DNA from: Perkinsus olseni
Taxonomy: Eukaryota; Perkinsozoa; Perkinsida; Perkinsidae
Assembly: GCA_013115135.1 (NCBI GenBank)
Contig: JABANP010000045.1
Location: 62,001-126,000 of the forward strand
Reading direction: 5' to 3'
DNA length: 64,000 bases
In this document: piece after piece, positions 8,924 to 19,612 of the stretch
How the letters are laid out: every line of letters begins with the position of its first letter
Numbering within the stretch: the first letter of the stretch is position 1
Made by a program: the position numbers and the translations under genes
Notes under the pieces: generated by a model
What the model was told of the DNA's origin: nothing
Seen by the model: only the letters and a program-made list of their open reading frames with translations
Database searches by the model: none

Positions 8924-10268
8924 ATGGGTTGTGTTCAATTTGTTGCTGAAGATGAGATAGTGATAGTCGAACGCTTCGGCAAGTTCGACCGCCTAGCCCT
9001 TCCGGGGTGCCTCTGTCTGCCCGTGCCCTGCATCTGCACCACTGCTGGCTCCGTTAGTCTACGTGTACGCCAACTGAACGTAAGCCTCACTACAGGCCTC
9101 CCTTGGCAGGGGTATCCTCCTTGCAGGTGCATGTTGAGACCAAGACTAAGGATAACGTCTTCGTCACGCTGGTGGTGGCGGTCATGTACGAGGCCTTGCA
9201 CGATCGGGTGTAGGGTGGTGCTTGCTGTTGGTAATGGGAGCCCCTCCCGGCAGGTACGAGGCTTTCTATAAGCTCACGGACCCCGGCACCCAGATCAACT
9301 CCTACGTCTTTGATGCAGTCAGAGCATCCGTCCCCCTACTCAACTTAGATGAGCTGTTCGAGGAGAAAATACGAATAGCTCACCAAGTGAAGGAGCAACT
9401 GCGGAGTGAGTGAGGGTCACTCAGCGGTACGACCAGTAGTTATCAAAATCCGAGGGAAAAGTATAGATTCCAAAACTTCGGGTTTCTGTTCGCCCAGGGT
9501 AACGGTTCCGGGATCTGGTTGCTCTTCCACATCTCGGGAAGTGTTTCTGATTTCCTGTTCCTGACTTCGCCCGCAATCTGAATGCCAATGCAGGACTTTC
9601 ATCTGTTGCCTTTGCCCGACTGTCGCGCGCGATTCCTTGCCTTTGGTCCATCGCCCATGATATGACGTGTTGTTGGTCGAGCTCAGACCTCATGGACGAC
9701 TTCGGGTTCAGAATCCAGGAGGCCTTGGTCGTTGATATCGAACCGGATAATAAGGCACTGCGAAATGGTATTATCGTCTGTCACCTTCACCACGATGATC
9801 AGGTCAAAGCCGCTATGAACGAGATCAACGCCAATCGCAGACTCCGTATCGCGTCACAGGAGAAGGCCGAGGCTGATAAGATTGTCACCGTCAAGAAAGG
9901 CCGAGGCCGAAGCCGAGAGTACCAACGTTCGGACCTTCCCTCCTTCACTGAATGTGTGCAGGTAAATTCCTACAAGGGGAGGGTATTGCACGTCAGCGTC
10001 GAGCCATTGTTGACGGCCTTCGGGGATCGGTCAGTGAGTTCAGCTCGAGGGTTGAAGGTGTCGGTGCGAAGGATGTAGGGAGATTCCCTAATACTACCAG
10101 TGCTATTCGATCCTGTAGGTCCTCGAGTTGGTACTGATAACGCAGTACTTCGACACTCTGAAGGACGTCGGCACTTCCTCCGAGGCTTCTACGCTGTTCC
10201 TCCCGCACAACCCAGGCTCATTGGCCGAACTTAGTGCGGAGCTACGCAAGGGGTTCACAGCTAGATGA
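8924..10268 (+). CDS. HIR-type band-7 (SPFH) protein
   Basis: Stomatin/prohibitin superfamily, closest by pattern to plant-type hypersensitive-induced-reaction proteins, which form membrane microdomain scaffolds. The N-terminus MGCVQFV carries Gly2/Cys3, fitting N-myristoylation and palmitoylation. Readable exons: 8924..9079, 9127..about 9207, 9254..9405, 9687..9754, 9803 onward, and 10119..10268. Family motifs in order: [90 protein letters not shown] and FLPHNPGS. The intron at 9755..9802 appears to begin with GC rather than GT; it restores an exact family alignment. One extra G near 9206-9208 and uncertainty around 9900-9960 (AEAEAE-type repeat) leave two frame questions. The 281-nt intron 9406..9686 is unusually long here. 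Confidence 0.82.
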
Positions 10269-10400
10269 GTAACGAAAGGAGTGGTATGGATCAGTTGCAC
10301 CATGTGCATGCAATGAAGCGTGTTTGTGTATCATTGCGCTGTTGCGTTGGTCGGGTGTATCCTTAAGTCGAAGCATGAGAGATACGGATTAGGTTGTCTC

Positions 10401-11231
10401 ATGGCGGCGACGATTGATTCCCGGCTAGGGTTCCTGCGAGAACGGAATAACGGAGGACTGCGAGGGGCCATCCTCGAGGTACTGCTGCGACTGGCTGAGG
10501 TTGGCTGGGGACCGGCGCTAACATGCGAATCCTAAGGTAGAGCGTGGAGGATATGCAATAGGTCGTGTTCAGGGCGCTATCCTAACCCCTGGGAGGAGCG
10601 GCAGTCGAGGGCCATACACGGGCAGTAGTGGTCGAGTTTCGATGCCCCAACTGCTGATGTTATCGTCTACCGATACATCAGCAGCATTAAACAAGTAGAA
10701 GGGAGACGCTGCGACGGCTCACTGGATGCTTCTCTCCCAGGAGCCCGTCATCAGGGAGCGTGGGTCGTGTTTCAGCACATTGCCCTCCTGCCGGATACTC
10801 CGCAGTAGGGGGAATCTTAGGTCGATTATGGCGTTATACGAAATGCCATCTCAGTCCCTTGGTAACTCCTTGCCATACGTTGCTTATCGTACCTTGGGCC
10901 CGATACATGACGCCGGAGCGATACCGCACAGACTATGGAAGTGAGGGTGTTGGCAGATCGTCCGGGGCACCTCTCCCCCTTCAGGCCTCCCACGGATCTG
11001 ACCCACATCACTAAACGGCAGCTGTCACTCGCCCGAAGATTCGAGGATCGACAGCGACGTGCCAGTAGTGACGGTTGGACGCCAGCGGCTGCTGCAGCGG
11101 GCGAGTTCCGGTGGGGTCCTCTTCCTCCTGCGGTGAGTCGAAAACCCTTCTTCTTGTCAGACCATCACGACGTGTGCATGAGACCTATTTGGGAGTATTC
11201 CTGGGCGGGAAGAAGATGTAATATCGTGTAG
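10401..11231 (+). CDS. Unknown intron-containing gene
   Basis: Not recognised. Coding-like pieces on the plus strand are a first exon from an ATG at 10401 (MAATIDSRLGFLRERNNGGL, then a GTACTG donor), a middle stretch about 10760-10940 (VGGILGRLWRYTKC, RYMTPERYRTDYGSE) and a third about 10935-11130 (LTHITKRQLSLARRFEDRQR, AAAAAGEFRWGPLPP). The third ends at a GTGAGT donor. Exon joins are unproven, so the boundaries are approximate. The basic, helical third exon would suit a small organellar or RNA-associated protein, but nothing proves it. Confidence 0.35.
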
Positions 11232-11470
11232 GGTTGAGCCACCCTCGGCTATGAGATTGTGTGCAACGCTGTCCCCTATTCGGGGAGCTCTCAGCTGCCG
11301 CCGCTCAGGTTCGCCTGATGTTCTCGTGAGGCTTCTTACCCCTCGCCACTCTGTTATCATGATACAGCTTGTCCTTGACTTGAATGCGTGGTTCAGAGTT
11401 GATCGAGTGTACTCTGAGGGGTGTGGGGATTCTGTTGCGGTGTAGTTACATTCTAGCTCATTACCTAGTC

Positions 11471-11797
11471 ATGGCCCGCGGTCAGCAGAAAGCTGAGTCT
11501 CAAAGGAAGAATGCTTTAAAAAAGGCTAAGGAGGCTCATAAGGGTGATATCCAACCTCTTTCGTATCTTGCATGGCTGGAGCTAGGATTCTATCAGGTAG
11601 TCAGAAGGCCGGTCAGAAGGCAGCCCTTAAGATGACTTGCCCTCAATGCAAGGTAATATTACTTAGAATACTCGTTTGCAAAAGGGTACATCGTCCCATG
11701 GCAGTTACAAATGACGAACTATAAAGTACTTACCCAGCATTTTGAATCCAAGCATCCCAAGGAGACTTGTCCCCCAGAGAGCTCCTTCGCCGCCTAA
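11471..11797 (+). CDS. Small C2H2 zinc-finger protein (zf-met2/SERF-like)
   Basis: Exons 11471..11543, 11597..11652 and 11705..11797 join to 73 aa. The N-terminus (MARGQQKAESQRKNALKKAK) is the basic 4F5/SERF-like segment found in small eukaryotic proteins related to plant At2g23090. The second half has one zinc finger: CPQC followed by HFESKH. Introns are 53 nt (GTGATA..TATCAG) and 52 nt (GTAATA..GGCAG). The closer AG at about 11729 would shift the frame; the CAG at 11704 keeps it. The function of this family is poorly known. Some relatives bind nucleic acid or influence protein aggregation. Confidence 0.8.
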
Positions 11798-11905
11798 GTG
11801 TACACTACGACCACTGATGCTAGTTATCTAGTTACTTCACAGACCACAATGGGCTTGGGTTTAGTCGGTCACCTCCTCTATCGATTCAGTTGTAGATTTT
11901 TTACG

Positions 11906-12552
11906 ATGGTTCTGATCATTGACGGGGAAATTGTACCGGACTCCGATCCTAGGGCGGCGGCAAGGAAGAGGCAACAGCATCCACAAAACACTAACGGTAG
12001 TCTTACGATCATACACTCTAGCGCAAAGGGCGACTGTCAGGTGGGGACAACTTCCGGTCGTCGGCGGAATGGTCGTCATCGACCCCAGGCGGTCCGACTG
12101 ATCATACTAGCAACACCAGCGGCAGTAGCGCATATCAGTACAGTAGCAGCAATCCTCAGTAATAGTATCCAAGGCTGACCCTGGGCAATCATAGAATACA
12201 TGTTTTAGGGGTGGTGGAGGAGGGGCTCAGCCTGGAGTCCGAGCGCAGGCAGAACGTTTACTCGGAATAGAAGGAAGAATTGTGACCAGTAATACTACCA
12301 GACTCATCTGCTCAGTCATCAATCCTTCCTCAGTCCCAGCCATGCTCGGTCGTCCAAGCTTGGATGTACCGCTGTTATACGTACTACTTCTACCGTCTGC
12401 TTCTACCGTTAAGGTGTGATCCTCAGATAATCCTGCTGGCCCTCCTCGCTCTGATGATGGGCCCTCGTGCGTTGGTCCTGGCAGCCCTACTGTGGTTCAT
12501 GGCGACCGGCAACCCCGCCATCGGTGGCGCTCCGGGTGCGTATCAGCAATGA
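11906..12552 (+). CDS. FAM241/DUF4605-like single-pass membrane protein
   Basis: Exons 11906..11996, 12041..12158, 12209..12288, 12334..12380 and 12427..12552 give 153 aa with consistent phases. Introns are 44-50 nt. The start MVLIIDGEIVPDSDPRA resembles the conserved opening of FAM241-type proteins (roughly M-V-x-I-x-x-G-E-I-V-x-D-x-DPR). The C-terminus has the matching hydrophobic segment LLYIILLALLALMMGPRALV followed by a second hydrophobic stretch. The middle is Ser/Gly-rich and disordered. Animal members are reported as small endomembrane proteins of unclear role. The match is from memory of the family pattern, so it should be confirmed by a profile search. Confidence 0.72.
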
Positions 12553-12646
12553 GATCATCTCCGTATACCCTTTGACACCCTTTTCTGTACGATTTCGAGG
12601 GTTTTTGGTTGAAAGTGGACTTGACGGGCTGTCCTCCTGAAAGGGC

Positions 12647-14139
12647 ATGGACGTGGTCACAGTCGCGTTGGTTTTATGGTCACTTATGCGGGCTGCTTTC
12701 CGGACTGAGGATCAGGTTTTGGCGGCGACAAAGATCACTCAGAGTATCGTCGCTGGGCTGTTCGAGGTGGTGGCTGGTCTGCGGTAGTTGACCCAGCAAG
12801 ATCCTGTAGGTTATTGAATCGCTCCGTGGGTCTCCGGACGCAGAGGACTTCAAGGAGCCTGTGAAGTGGAAGGAGCTGGGCTTGCACGACTATCCCAAAA
12901 TGATCAAACGGCCGAGGGATCTTGGTAGGGCTGTCTGCTGTGGACACTGATTGTACGGTAGTGACAGGTACGGTAGAGGCTCGGCTACTTCTCACCGTGA
13001 AGTCCAAGAAATTTAAGAAACATCCTCAGGCCGCCACAGCTAAGGAATGTGGGTAGTGATGACGGGCACTTCGATCGGTCTCATCATCATCGTCAGCCTG
13101 TATGAGGTCGTTCGCGTCTTATAGGCGGTACACGAGCGTCTTGGAGTTCTTCAACGACCTCGAGCAGATCTGGCAGAACTGCCTTACGTAGGGAGTTGGA
13201 GATTTCTAGTGGCTGGTCGTGATCGGCTCTTATTAGGTTCAACGATGTCAGTAGTGATATCGCTCATAGTGCTATGCGTATGCGTGCTACGTGCCGCACG
13301 CGGAAGGATACGTGGATTCACAAGATGGTCCCTGAGTTGGTGAAGGATGGCAGCAGCCCGACAAGTGTGGTGACTCCCTCTACTTCATCTGAGAAAGAGG
13401 AAGTTGAAAATGAGGACAAACCTAGCGGAGCGAAGAAAAAAGGCAGCAAGGCAAAAAAAGATGGTACTGGAAATGTGGCCTTCCGAGGGTTGATGAGGTT
13501 AATGATCAGGCGTGGACGAGAAGCGACGGAAGAAGAGCAAAACCACGGGGACTGGAAAATCCAAGCGGGCACAAGATTCTGGTAATGACTTATTTTCTGA
13601 AGTCAATGAGGGGGACGGAAGGAATAAAAAGAAAAAATTGAAGGTCAGTTGGAAGGGGAGCCAGCTTCGGGCAGGAAGATGCTTTATAGGTCGCGACAGG
13701 ATCGCCTTCGAGTGCCGAGGGAGCAGCGACAAACTCCGAACCAGCGGATGCAGGGAGAGGTGAGCAATCGTTGTGTACTGTACGGTTATGTGCGGCATAC
13801 GTCAGACTGGACGGCCCCTCCGAGTGCTGATGATGTCCAAAGGCTTGGTCGACGGATTAGCAAACTTCACGACCATCACCTCGCTGAAGTTGTGAAGTTC
13901 ATGTCTCTCACCGGCGTGGGGGAGGCCATCCAAACTGGAGAGCGGAAAGCATCCGATGCTGCTGGTGGTCCATTAGATAAGGTAGCTCATTGTCAGCTAA
14001 TCTGACGGTCTCTTCTGGCTCGGCCACAACAACGTCATTGGTTGTTCAGGACGAGTCGTTGTTACTGCAGCCGGGGACTCTCCCTCCACACCTCTTTTGG
14101 GCGCTCAATACGTACGACATCTTCCCTACGATCGGTTAA
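12647..14139 (+). CDS. BET-type protein: one bromodomain plus NET domain
   Basis: Chromatin reader of acetylated histones. Nine exons (12647..12766, 12810..12924, 12968..13052, 13125..13187, 13237..13463, 13510..13643, 13690..13759, 13806..13981, 14050..14139) give 359 aa with every phase consistent. The bromodomain lies at about residues 30-145: PDAEDFKEPVKWKELGLHDY, KMIKRPRDLGTVEARL, FFNDLEQIWQNCLTFND and SSDIAHSAMRMR. The FN of TFND is the acetyl-lysine-contacting Asn position. A Lys-rich linker follows, then an extraterminal NET domain (LGRRISKLHDHHLAEVVKFM and LPPHLFWALNTYD) at the C-terminus. Metazoan BETs have two bromodomains; a single-bromodomain BET is typical of plants and many protists. 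No frameshifts. Confidence 0.9.
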
Positions 14140-15239
14140 TCTCTCTCATCGGAATTCAGGATGGTATCGGCCCAGTTATCGCGGCAAGCGCGATCGAAGG
14201 CACTGAGGCTGTCGCGAGAAGGAGACGGCACATCCACAGGAGTTTCTTGAGTGACTGCCGGTTTGCGTTACGGGCTGGATCGCTCTCTTAGCGCAGTATC
14301 GTGAGAGAACACTTCCTCCTCGGATGCTTCGGACTAGGAAGCTCGCACATATATGACGTCAGAGCGACACTCGAAAAAGTATGTACTTCCTAGGACCACT
14401 CGAGCAGAATCATCGAGAGTCTCGATTCGAGACGCCCTCCAGCTCGAGCCTTTGATCATCTGGCCTCGCAAAGGAGGGGAAATTCAGGACTGCCCCCGTC
14501 TAGATCCCAATACGATCGGTACTTAACGTTACTCTCGATCGCCTTCGGAAGCCAAACCCCGACATGAGCACCAAACGCAAAGCTCTGGACGATGAGATAA
14601 ATATATATCAGTCGCCCGCATACACCATACACATTGTGTGCATCGCGAGATCGGGTCGCTTGACTCGCCCCGCGAACAAGGATGGATGAAGAGGCTCGTA
14701 GAATACACGTCAGCTTCAGATCTCTTCGGTTACCTGACCCGCGAGTAGTGAGTCTCAGTAAAATACAAGAATGAATTTCATGAGGGAGGGCGGTCTTGAT
14801 TCAAGATCCATAACAGTCCGGAGCTGAATGAATACAACATGCACTGCATGTTATGCAGAAATGGGGGCACAAGGACCGGAAAAGTTGAGCAATCGAAGCA
14901 ATAATGAAAAGCTGAAGAGCTGCCTAATTCCAACAGCGGTGGCTGCTGCTGCCACGTGGCATAGTGGCCACATTCTTTCGCGTGTTGCAATTTGTCATTA
15001 CAGCCTACATTCCAAATCCCTCTGCCCACTCTCTGGTTTGCCCAACTCATTTACTCAACAACCCAAAATGGCAATACAACGTGTACCGTAGAAGAGTCAG
15101 TTGTTATATAGTATAGTAGCCTTGTAGTACACAAAGCTAGAACGTAAATGTATGATGAGGGAGAATCACCTCATGGCAGAATATACATACCAGAATAGAA
15201 ACAAGCCAGGCAAATGAAGCCAATCAAAATACTAAACAC
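14140..15239. other. Intergenic, nothing recognised
   Basis: About 1.1 kb between the 3' ends of the BET gene (plus) and sugar porter 1 (minus). It should contain both 3' UTRs. Short open frames on both strands lack splice-supported coding structure. No repeat or RNA gene is evident. Confidence 0.5.
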
Positions 15240-16730
15240 TCAATCGTCGAACATCTGTTGAATTTCCTCGAAGGTTTTACCTTTAGTCTCGGGCACCATG
15301 TACCACTCGAAAATCGTCATAAGAGCAGCCACACAAGAGAAGAAGAAAAACGCAGCTTGCATTGAGGTTGCCTCGATACAAGATTCAAGGAAAAGAACGA
15401 AGAAGAACGCACCAGTCCAATTAGACGTGGTGGCAATGGCAGACGCCAACCCTCGTGCTTCGTCTGGGAAGATCTCTGATGCCAGCATCCATCGGATAGG
15501 ACCGGAACCCCAAGAATACGATAACTGGTAACCGTATGCTGCTAATAAAGCGAGCCAGCCGAGGTTCTGAGCATCACCATTTCGATCGAGGTAGAAGAAT
15601 ATACCCATCAGAAGTTGACTTATGGAGATACCCATGCAACTACTGATGAGGAGGGGCCGACGACCGAGACGATCCAAAAGATACATACATGGTATCGTCG
15701 CTACTGTGCTCGAAACTCGAACTGTTATAGCGAGGACTGATGAATCCTTGAGGCCAGCAGCTTGGAATATTGTGTCCTGGAAGAAGGTCTGCGCGTTGGT
15801 ACCGGAGAACTGAGTGAAGACGTTTGTCATCGTTACGATGGCAACTTGCTTCGGGCAATGCCATAGAATGTCAAATCGCCGTTTCATGTCGGATACTCCT
15901 CCGCTTCTTTTCGTTTGACTTTCGACGATATCTTCCAGAGCTTTAACCTCGTCTGCTATCCTCGGGTCATCAGCGTGCTCCACTCCTCGAAGTCTGCACA
16001 GCGTGTTCTCCGCTCTCTCTAGTTTACCACGGGTAGCGAGCCATCTCGGAGTCTCAGGAGCGAAGAACATGGCAACAGTCAACACTGCTCCAGGTATGAG
16101 GCAGATGTACGAGACCAACCGCCAACGGCAGAATGTCCGGGAAGTTGCCAGTGGATCAGTAGACCCTCCATCTGTGCGACACACGGCCCCCAAGATGTAG
16201 ACAAGCAGAATACCCAAACCCATGAGCAATTGGGTGCAGCTCCCCAAGAGACCGCGCAGTCTAGTGGGGGACACCTCACTGATGTAGACGGAACACACAA
16301 AGGAACATATGCCCATAGAGAAGCCGGCAATCAACCGAGCTATGATTAGGGCAGCAACATTTTTGCAGAGAGCGATGATAAGGAAGGCCACAACATTGAG
16401 GGGACCAGCGATTATAAGGGCGATACGGCGCCCAGTACGCTCAGCAATGGGACCTCCAGAAAGAGTACCAATGAGAGCGCCCAAAGTAAGGGCCGCACTG
16501 AAGAAGCTCGAAGCCATCATAGAGCTGAAGACAAAGAGATCTGAGCCAGCGCCGATCTCGATGTGTTCCCCTTCGGGCGAAGTGACAGTGTTCTGCATAG
16601 TGTCGATCATGGGCGCAGTAAAACCACAGCAAAGGCCGACACACAGGGGTGCGGGTAGAACAGCTGCTACTGCTAAGAGGGCTACTCGATCGGAGAGGCG
16701 CTCAGCCTTCTCGGCTCTCTGCCAAAACAT
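15240..16730 (-). CDS. MFS sugar porter 1 (intact)
   Basis: Twelve-TM major facilitator of the sugar porter family, a probable plasma-membrane hexose carrier. Substrate and coupling ion are not deducible. Single exon, 496 aa from the ATG at 16730 (MFWQRAEKAERL, matching porter 2); the frame stays open upstream but only through an unrelated leader. Signature motifs: GPIAERTGRR (loop 2-3), PETPRWLATRG (after TM6), LDRLGRRPLL (loop 8-9), GSGPIRWMLASEIFPDEARG (TM10) and PETKGKTFEEIQ at the end. TM1 reads GFTAPMIDTMQNTV instead of the common GYDxGVxxG. First of twelve tandem copies. Confidence 0.9.
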   Translation of the reverse strand: MFWQRAEKAERLSDRVALLAVAAVLPAPLCVGLCCGFTAPMIDTMQNTVTSPEGEHIEIGAGSDLFVFSSMMASSFFSAALTLGALIGTLSGGPIAERTGRRIALIIAGPLNVVAFLIIALCKNVAALIIARLIAGFSMGICSFVCSVYISEVSPTRLRGLLGSCTQLLMGLGILLVYILGAVCRTDGGSTDPLATSRTFCRWRLVSYICLIPGAVLTVAMFFAPETPRWLATRGKLERAENTLCRLRGVEHADDPRIADEVKALEDIVESQTKRSGGVSDMKRRFDILWHCPKQVAIVTMTNVFTQFSGTNAQTFFQDTIFQAAGLKDSSVLAITVRVSSTVATIPCMYLLDRLGRRPLLISSCMGISISQLLMGIFFYLDRNGDAQNLGWLALLAAYGYQLSYSWGSGPIRWMLASEIFPDEARGLASAIATTSNWTGAFFFVLFLESCIEATSMQAAFFFFSCVAALMTIFEWYMVPETKGKTFEEIQQMFDD

Positions 16731-17480
16731 ACGAGTTAAACTGAGGAGCAAGAAGTAACGCCAGTGACAAATTCCAGCATCCCACGTCTCCTCCGAAATT
16801 CGCAGTCCGATTTTTTTGTCAACTCTGAGTTCTTCCGGCAGCACACAAACCCTCACCGAGTACTATGAGTTAGCTCCGTTCCAAGCTCCATGATCTCAAA
16901 ATCGAACTGGTGCCTCACTCACTCTCGATGTACGGAAGAGGAACCCAGCATCTCCCGTGGAGAACCCACACCTTGTTGAGGCCTAACTGAGCTCTACTGT
17001 GAGCAATTCCGCCAGGGAAGTAACGTCCGTACCAAAATACGCCGTAGCAAGATCGATTTCGCGAGCAGCATCAAATTAGAGAAAAAAGCCGGAAATAACC
17101 CGACTATTTTCACCTTAATTGCTCACGCTGACAACCATGTACGTTGAGTTCGCCACTGGCTAACGAGTTTTCGTGTTTCCAAGCGAATACACCTCTCTCC
17201 TTCACGATTTCAGTAAGGCCATCACGGTGGACGCAGCGAAGAGAACTACGACGGAGGGTCATCGCATACACTAGGGCCTGCTTGGCAACCTTCAGTCACG
17301 AGCCCCGTTGAGGTAGTTATCATTGTTGCCTCATCGATACTGTAACAACTCAAGATTCTGCCATCTCGGCTATTATATAAATGAATGGCCGGGACTTCCC
17401 CGTAATACTGCAGAAGACGAAGTGCAGAATAAAATCAGGCCAGGCAAACGAAGCCGAGCGATACACTAAACAGATAGTCA
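16731..17480. other. Intergenic spacer between porters 1 and 2
   Basis: This contains the presumed promoter of porter 1. Nothing beyond short random frames is visible. I saw no long stretch similar to other spacers by eye. Confidence 0.45.
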
Positions 17481-18976
17481 TCAAGCTGATTCGAACATCT
17501 TTTGGATCTCCTCGAAGGTTTTACCTTTAGTCTCGGGTACCATGTACCACTCGAACACGGTCACTGCAGCAGCCACACAAGGAGAAGAAGAAAAACGCAG
17601 CTTGCATTGAGGTTGCTTCGATACAGGACTCAAGGAAAAGAACGAAGAAGAATGCACCACCCCAATTGGACGTGGTGGCAATGGCAGAGGCCAACCCTCG
17701 TGCTTCGTCTGGAAATATCTCCGAAGGAAGCATCCATCGGATAGGACCGGAACCCCAAGAGTACGATAACTGGTAACCGTATGCTGCTAATAAAGCGAGC
17801 CAGCCGAGGTTCTGAGCATCACCATCCCGATCGAGGTAGAAGAAGATGCCCATTAATAGCTGACTGATAGCGATGCCGATCCAACTGCTGATGAGGAGGG
17901 GCCGACGACCGAGACGATCCAAAAGATACATACATGGTATCGTCGCTACTGTGCTCGAAACTCGAACTGTTATAGCGAGGACTGATGAATCCTTCAGACC
18001 AGCAGCTTGGAAAATTGTGTCCTGGTAGAAGGTCTGCGCGTTAGTACCGGAGAACTGAGTGCCGAGGTTCGTCACCGTCACGATAGCAAATTGCCGGCGG
18101 CACTTCGAGAGAATCTTGAAACGATGTTTCATGTCAGACGGTCCTCCGCTTTTCTCCCCTTCGCCTCCCAGAATGTTCTCAAGAGCTTCGACCTCGTCTG
18201 CTATCCTCGGGTCGTCAGCCGAGTCAACTCCTCGGATAAAACACAAAGTCTCTTCCGCTTGCTTCAGCTTGCCGCGGGTAGCGAGCCATCTCGGGAGTCT
18301 CAGGAGCGAAGAACATGGCAACAGTCAACACTGCTCCTGGTATGAGGCAGATGTACGAGACCAACCGCCAACGGCAGAATGTCCGGGAAGTTGCCAGTGG
18401 ATCAGTAGACCCTCCATCTGTACGACACACGGCGCCGAAGACGTAAACGAGCAGGATGCCCAAACCTATGAGTAGCTGGGTACAGCTCCCCAAGAGACCA
18501 CGCAGTCTAGTCGGAGACACCTCACTGATGTAGACAGAACACACAAAGGAACATACGCCCATAGACCAGCCACCAATTAGCCGAGCTATAATAAGAGCAG
18601 CAACATTCTTGCAAAGAGCGATGATGAGGAATGAAATCACATTGAGAGGGCCGGCAATCAATAACGCAAGCCGGCGACCAGTACGCTCAGAGATGGGACC
18701 TCCAGAAAGGGAAGCTATGAGCGCACCCAAGGTGAGGGCGGCGCTAAAGAAGCTCGCAGTCATCGTTGAACTGAAGACATAGAGGTCCGAGTGAGCCCCG
18801 AGCTCGATGTGCTCCCCATCGGGTGAGACAACAGTGTTCTGCATAGTGTCGATCATGGGGGCAGTAAAACCACAGCAAAGGCCAACAAGGAGGGGTGCGG
18901 GTAGAACAGCTGCTACTGCTAAGAGGGCTCTTCGATCGGAGAGACGCTCAGCCTTCTCGGATCTCTGCCAAAACAT
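17481..18976 (-). CDS. MFS sugar porter 2 (two single-base frameshifts)
   Basis: Closest paralog of porter 1 (MFWQRSEKAERL start, same motifs, same VPETKGKTFEEIQ ending plus ESA). Compared with porter 1 it has one extra G in TCGGGAG at 18293-18295, just before PRWLATRGK, and one extra G at 17581-17582 in the last TM segment. Removing both gives a 497-aa open frame; the length check is exact. The block around 17690-17990, covering TM8-TM10, is almost identical in DNA to porter 1, whereas loops outside it diverge more. That suggests gene conversion. No introns. Confidence 0.82.
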
Positions 18977-19612
18977 AAACTAAATAAACTGAAGGCGTAG
19001 CAATAAGGCGAATTTCACATCCTCCTCCGTCCAGATAACCGTGGGGATTGTGAATAACTTCTAAACCAATCTAAGATGCCATCGAATTCCATTGGGAATC
19101 CCCATCCCTCCCCAGTCTCGAGTTGTCAAACCCATTAGATACATCACCCGAAAGCCAAGCACGCAGCTCTGGCTGTAGTCACCATGAACTGTAGGCGTAT
19201 GAATGAAGAGACAAGCACCACGCTAGAGAGATTTACTAGCATACTCAAAATCGCCCTGCCTTCAGACAGTTCTAACCCATAACGACGCCGCGACGGTATC
19301 AGAATACTGAAAGAGCACGGCTTTAAAAGCCCTCCTGCAGGCGTCAGACGAGAATTCTTAGCGCAGTAACTCTCTAACGACCTCCTCTACGTCCCGACGA
19401 ATACACTCCGAGCTGGAGACACGGCACACAATACGTGGGAGACCTACCAGCCGACCGCTGCAGCCAGGTAGCAGGTTGCAGGTCATCAATGAGCCTACCT
19501 CATCCCTCTACTAAAATACACACAACGCACAGTGCTCCCCTTCTGAGGTAATGATGTTAGGTGGTGGTATAAACGAGAACGTGAAGAGAGATACTAAAGT
19601 ACAAATGAGCAA
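18977..19612. other. Intergenic spacer between porters 2 and 3
   Basis: No gene, repeat or structured RNA recognised. Presumably the 5' flank of porter 2 and the 3' flank of porter 3. Confidence 0.45.

Noticed and set aside
9406..9686. An extra exon or nested gene in the long HIR intron
   Set aside because: Open frames there on the minus strand show no coding signal, and splicing across the whole segment matches the family alignment.
12647..12790. Read-through of the BET first exon to the TAG at 12788
   Set aside because: A GTGGTG donor at 12767 and a TGTAG acceptor at 12809 (43 nt) give the bromodomain-compatible join FE|VIESLRG.
18059..18475. Plus-strand 138-codon frame inside porter 2
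   Set aside because: Antisense shadow of the conserved porter coding sequence. Similar shadows recur in every porter.
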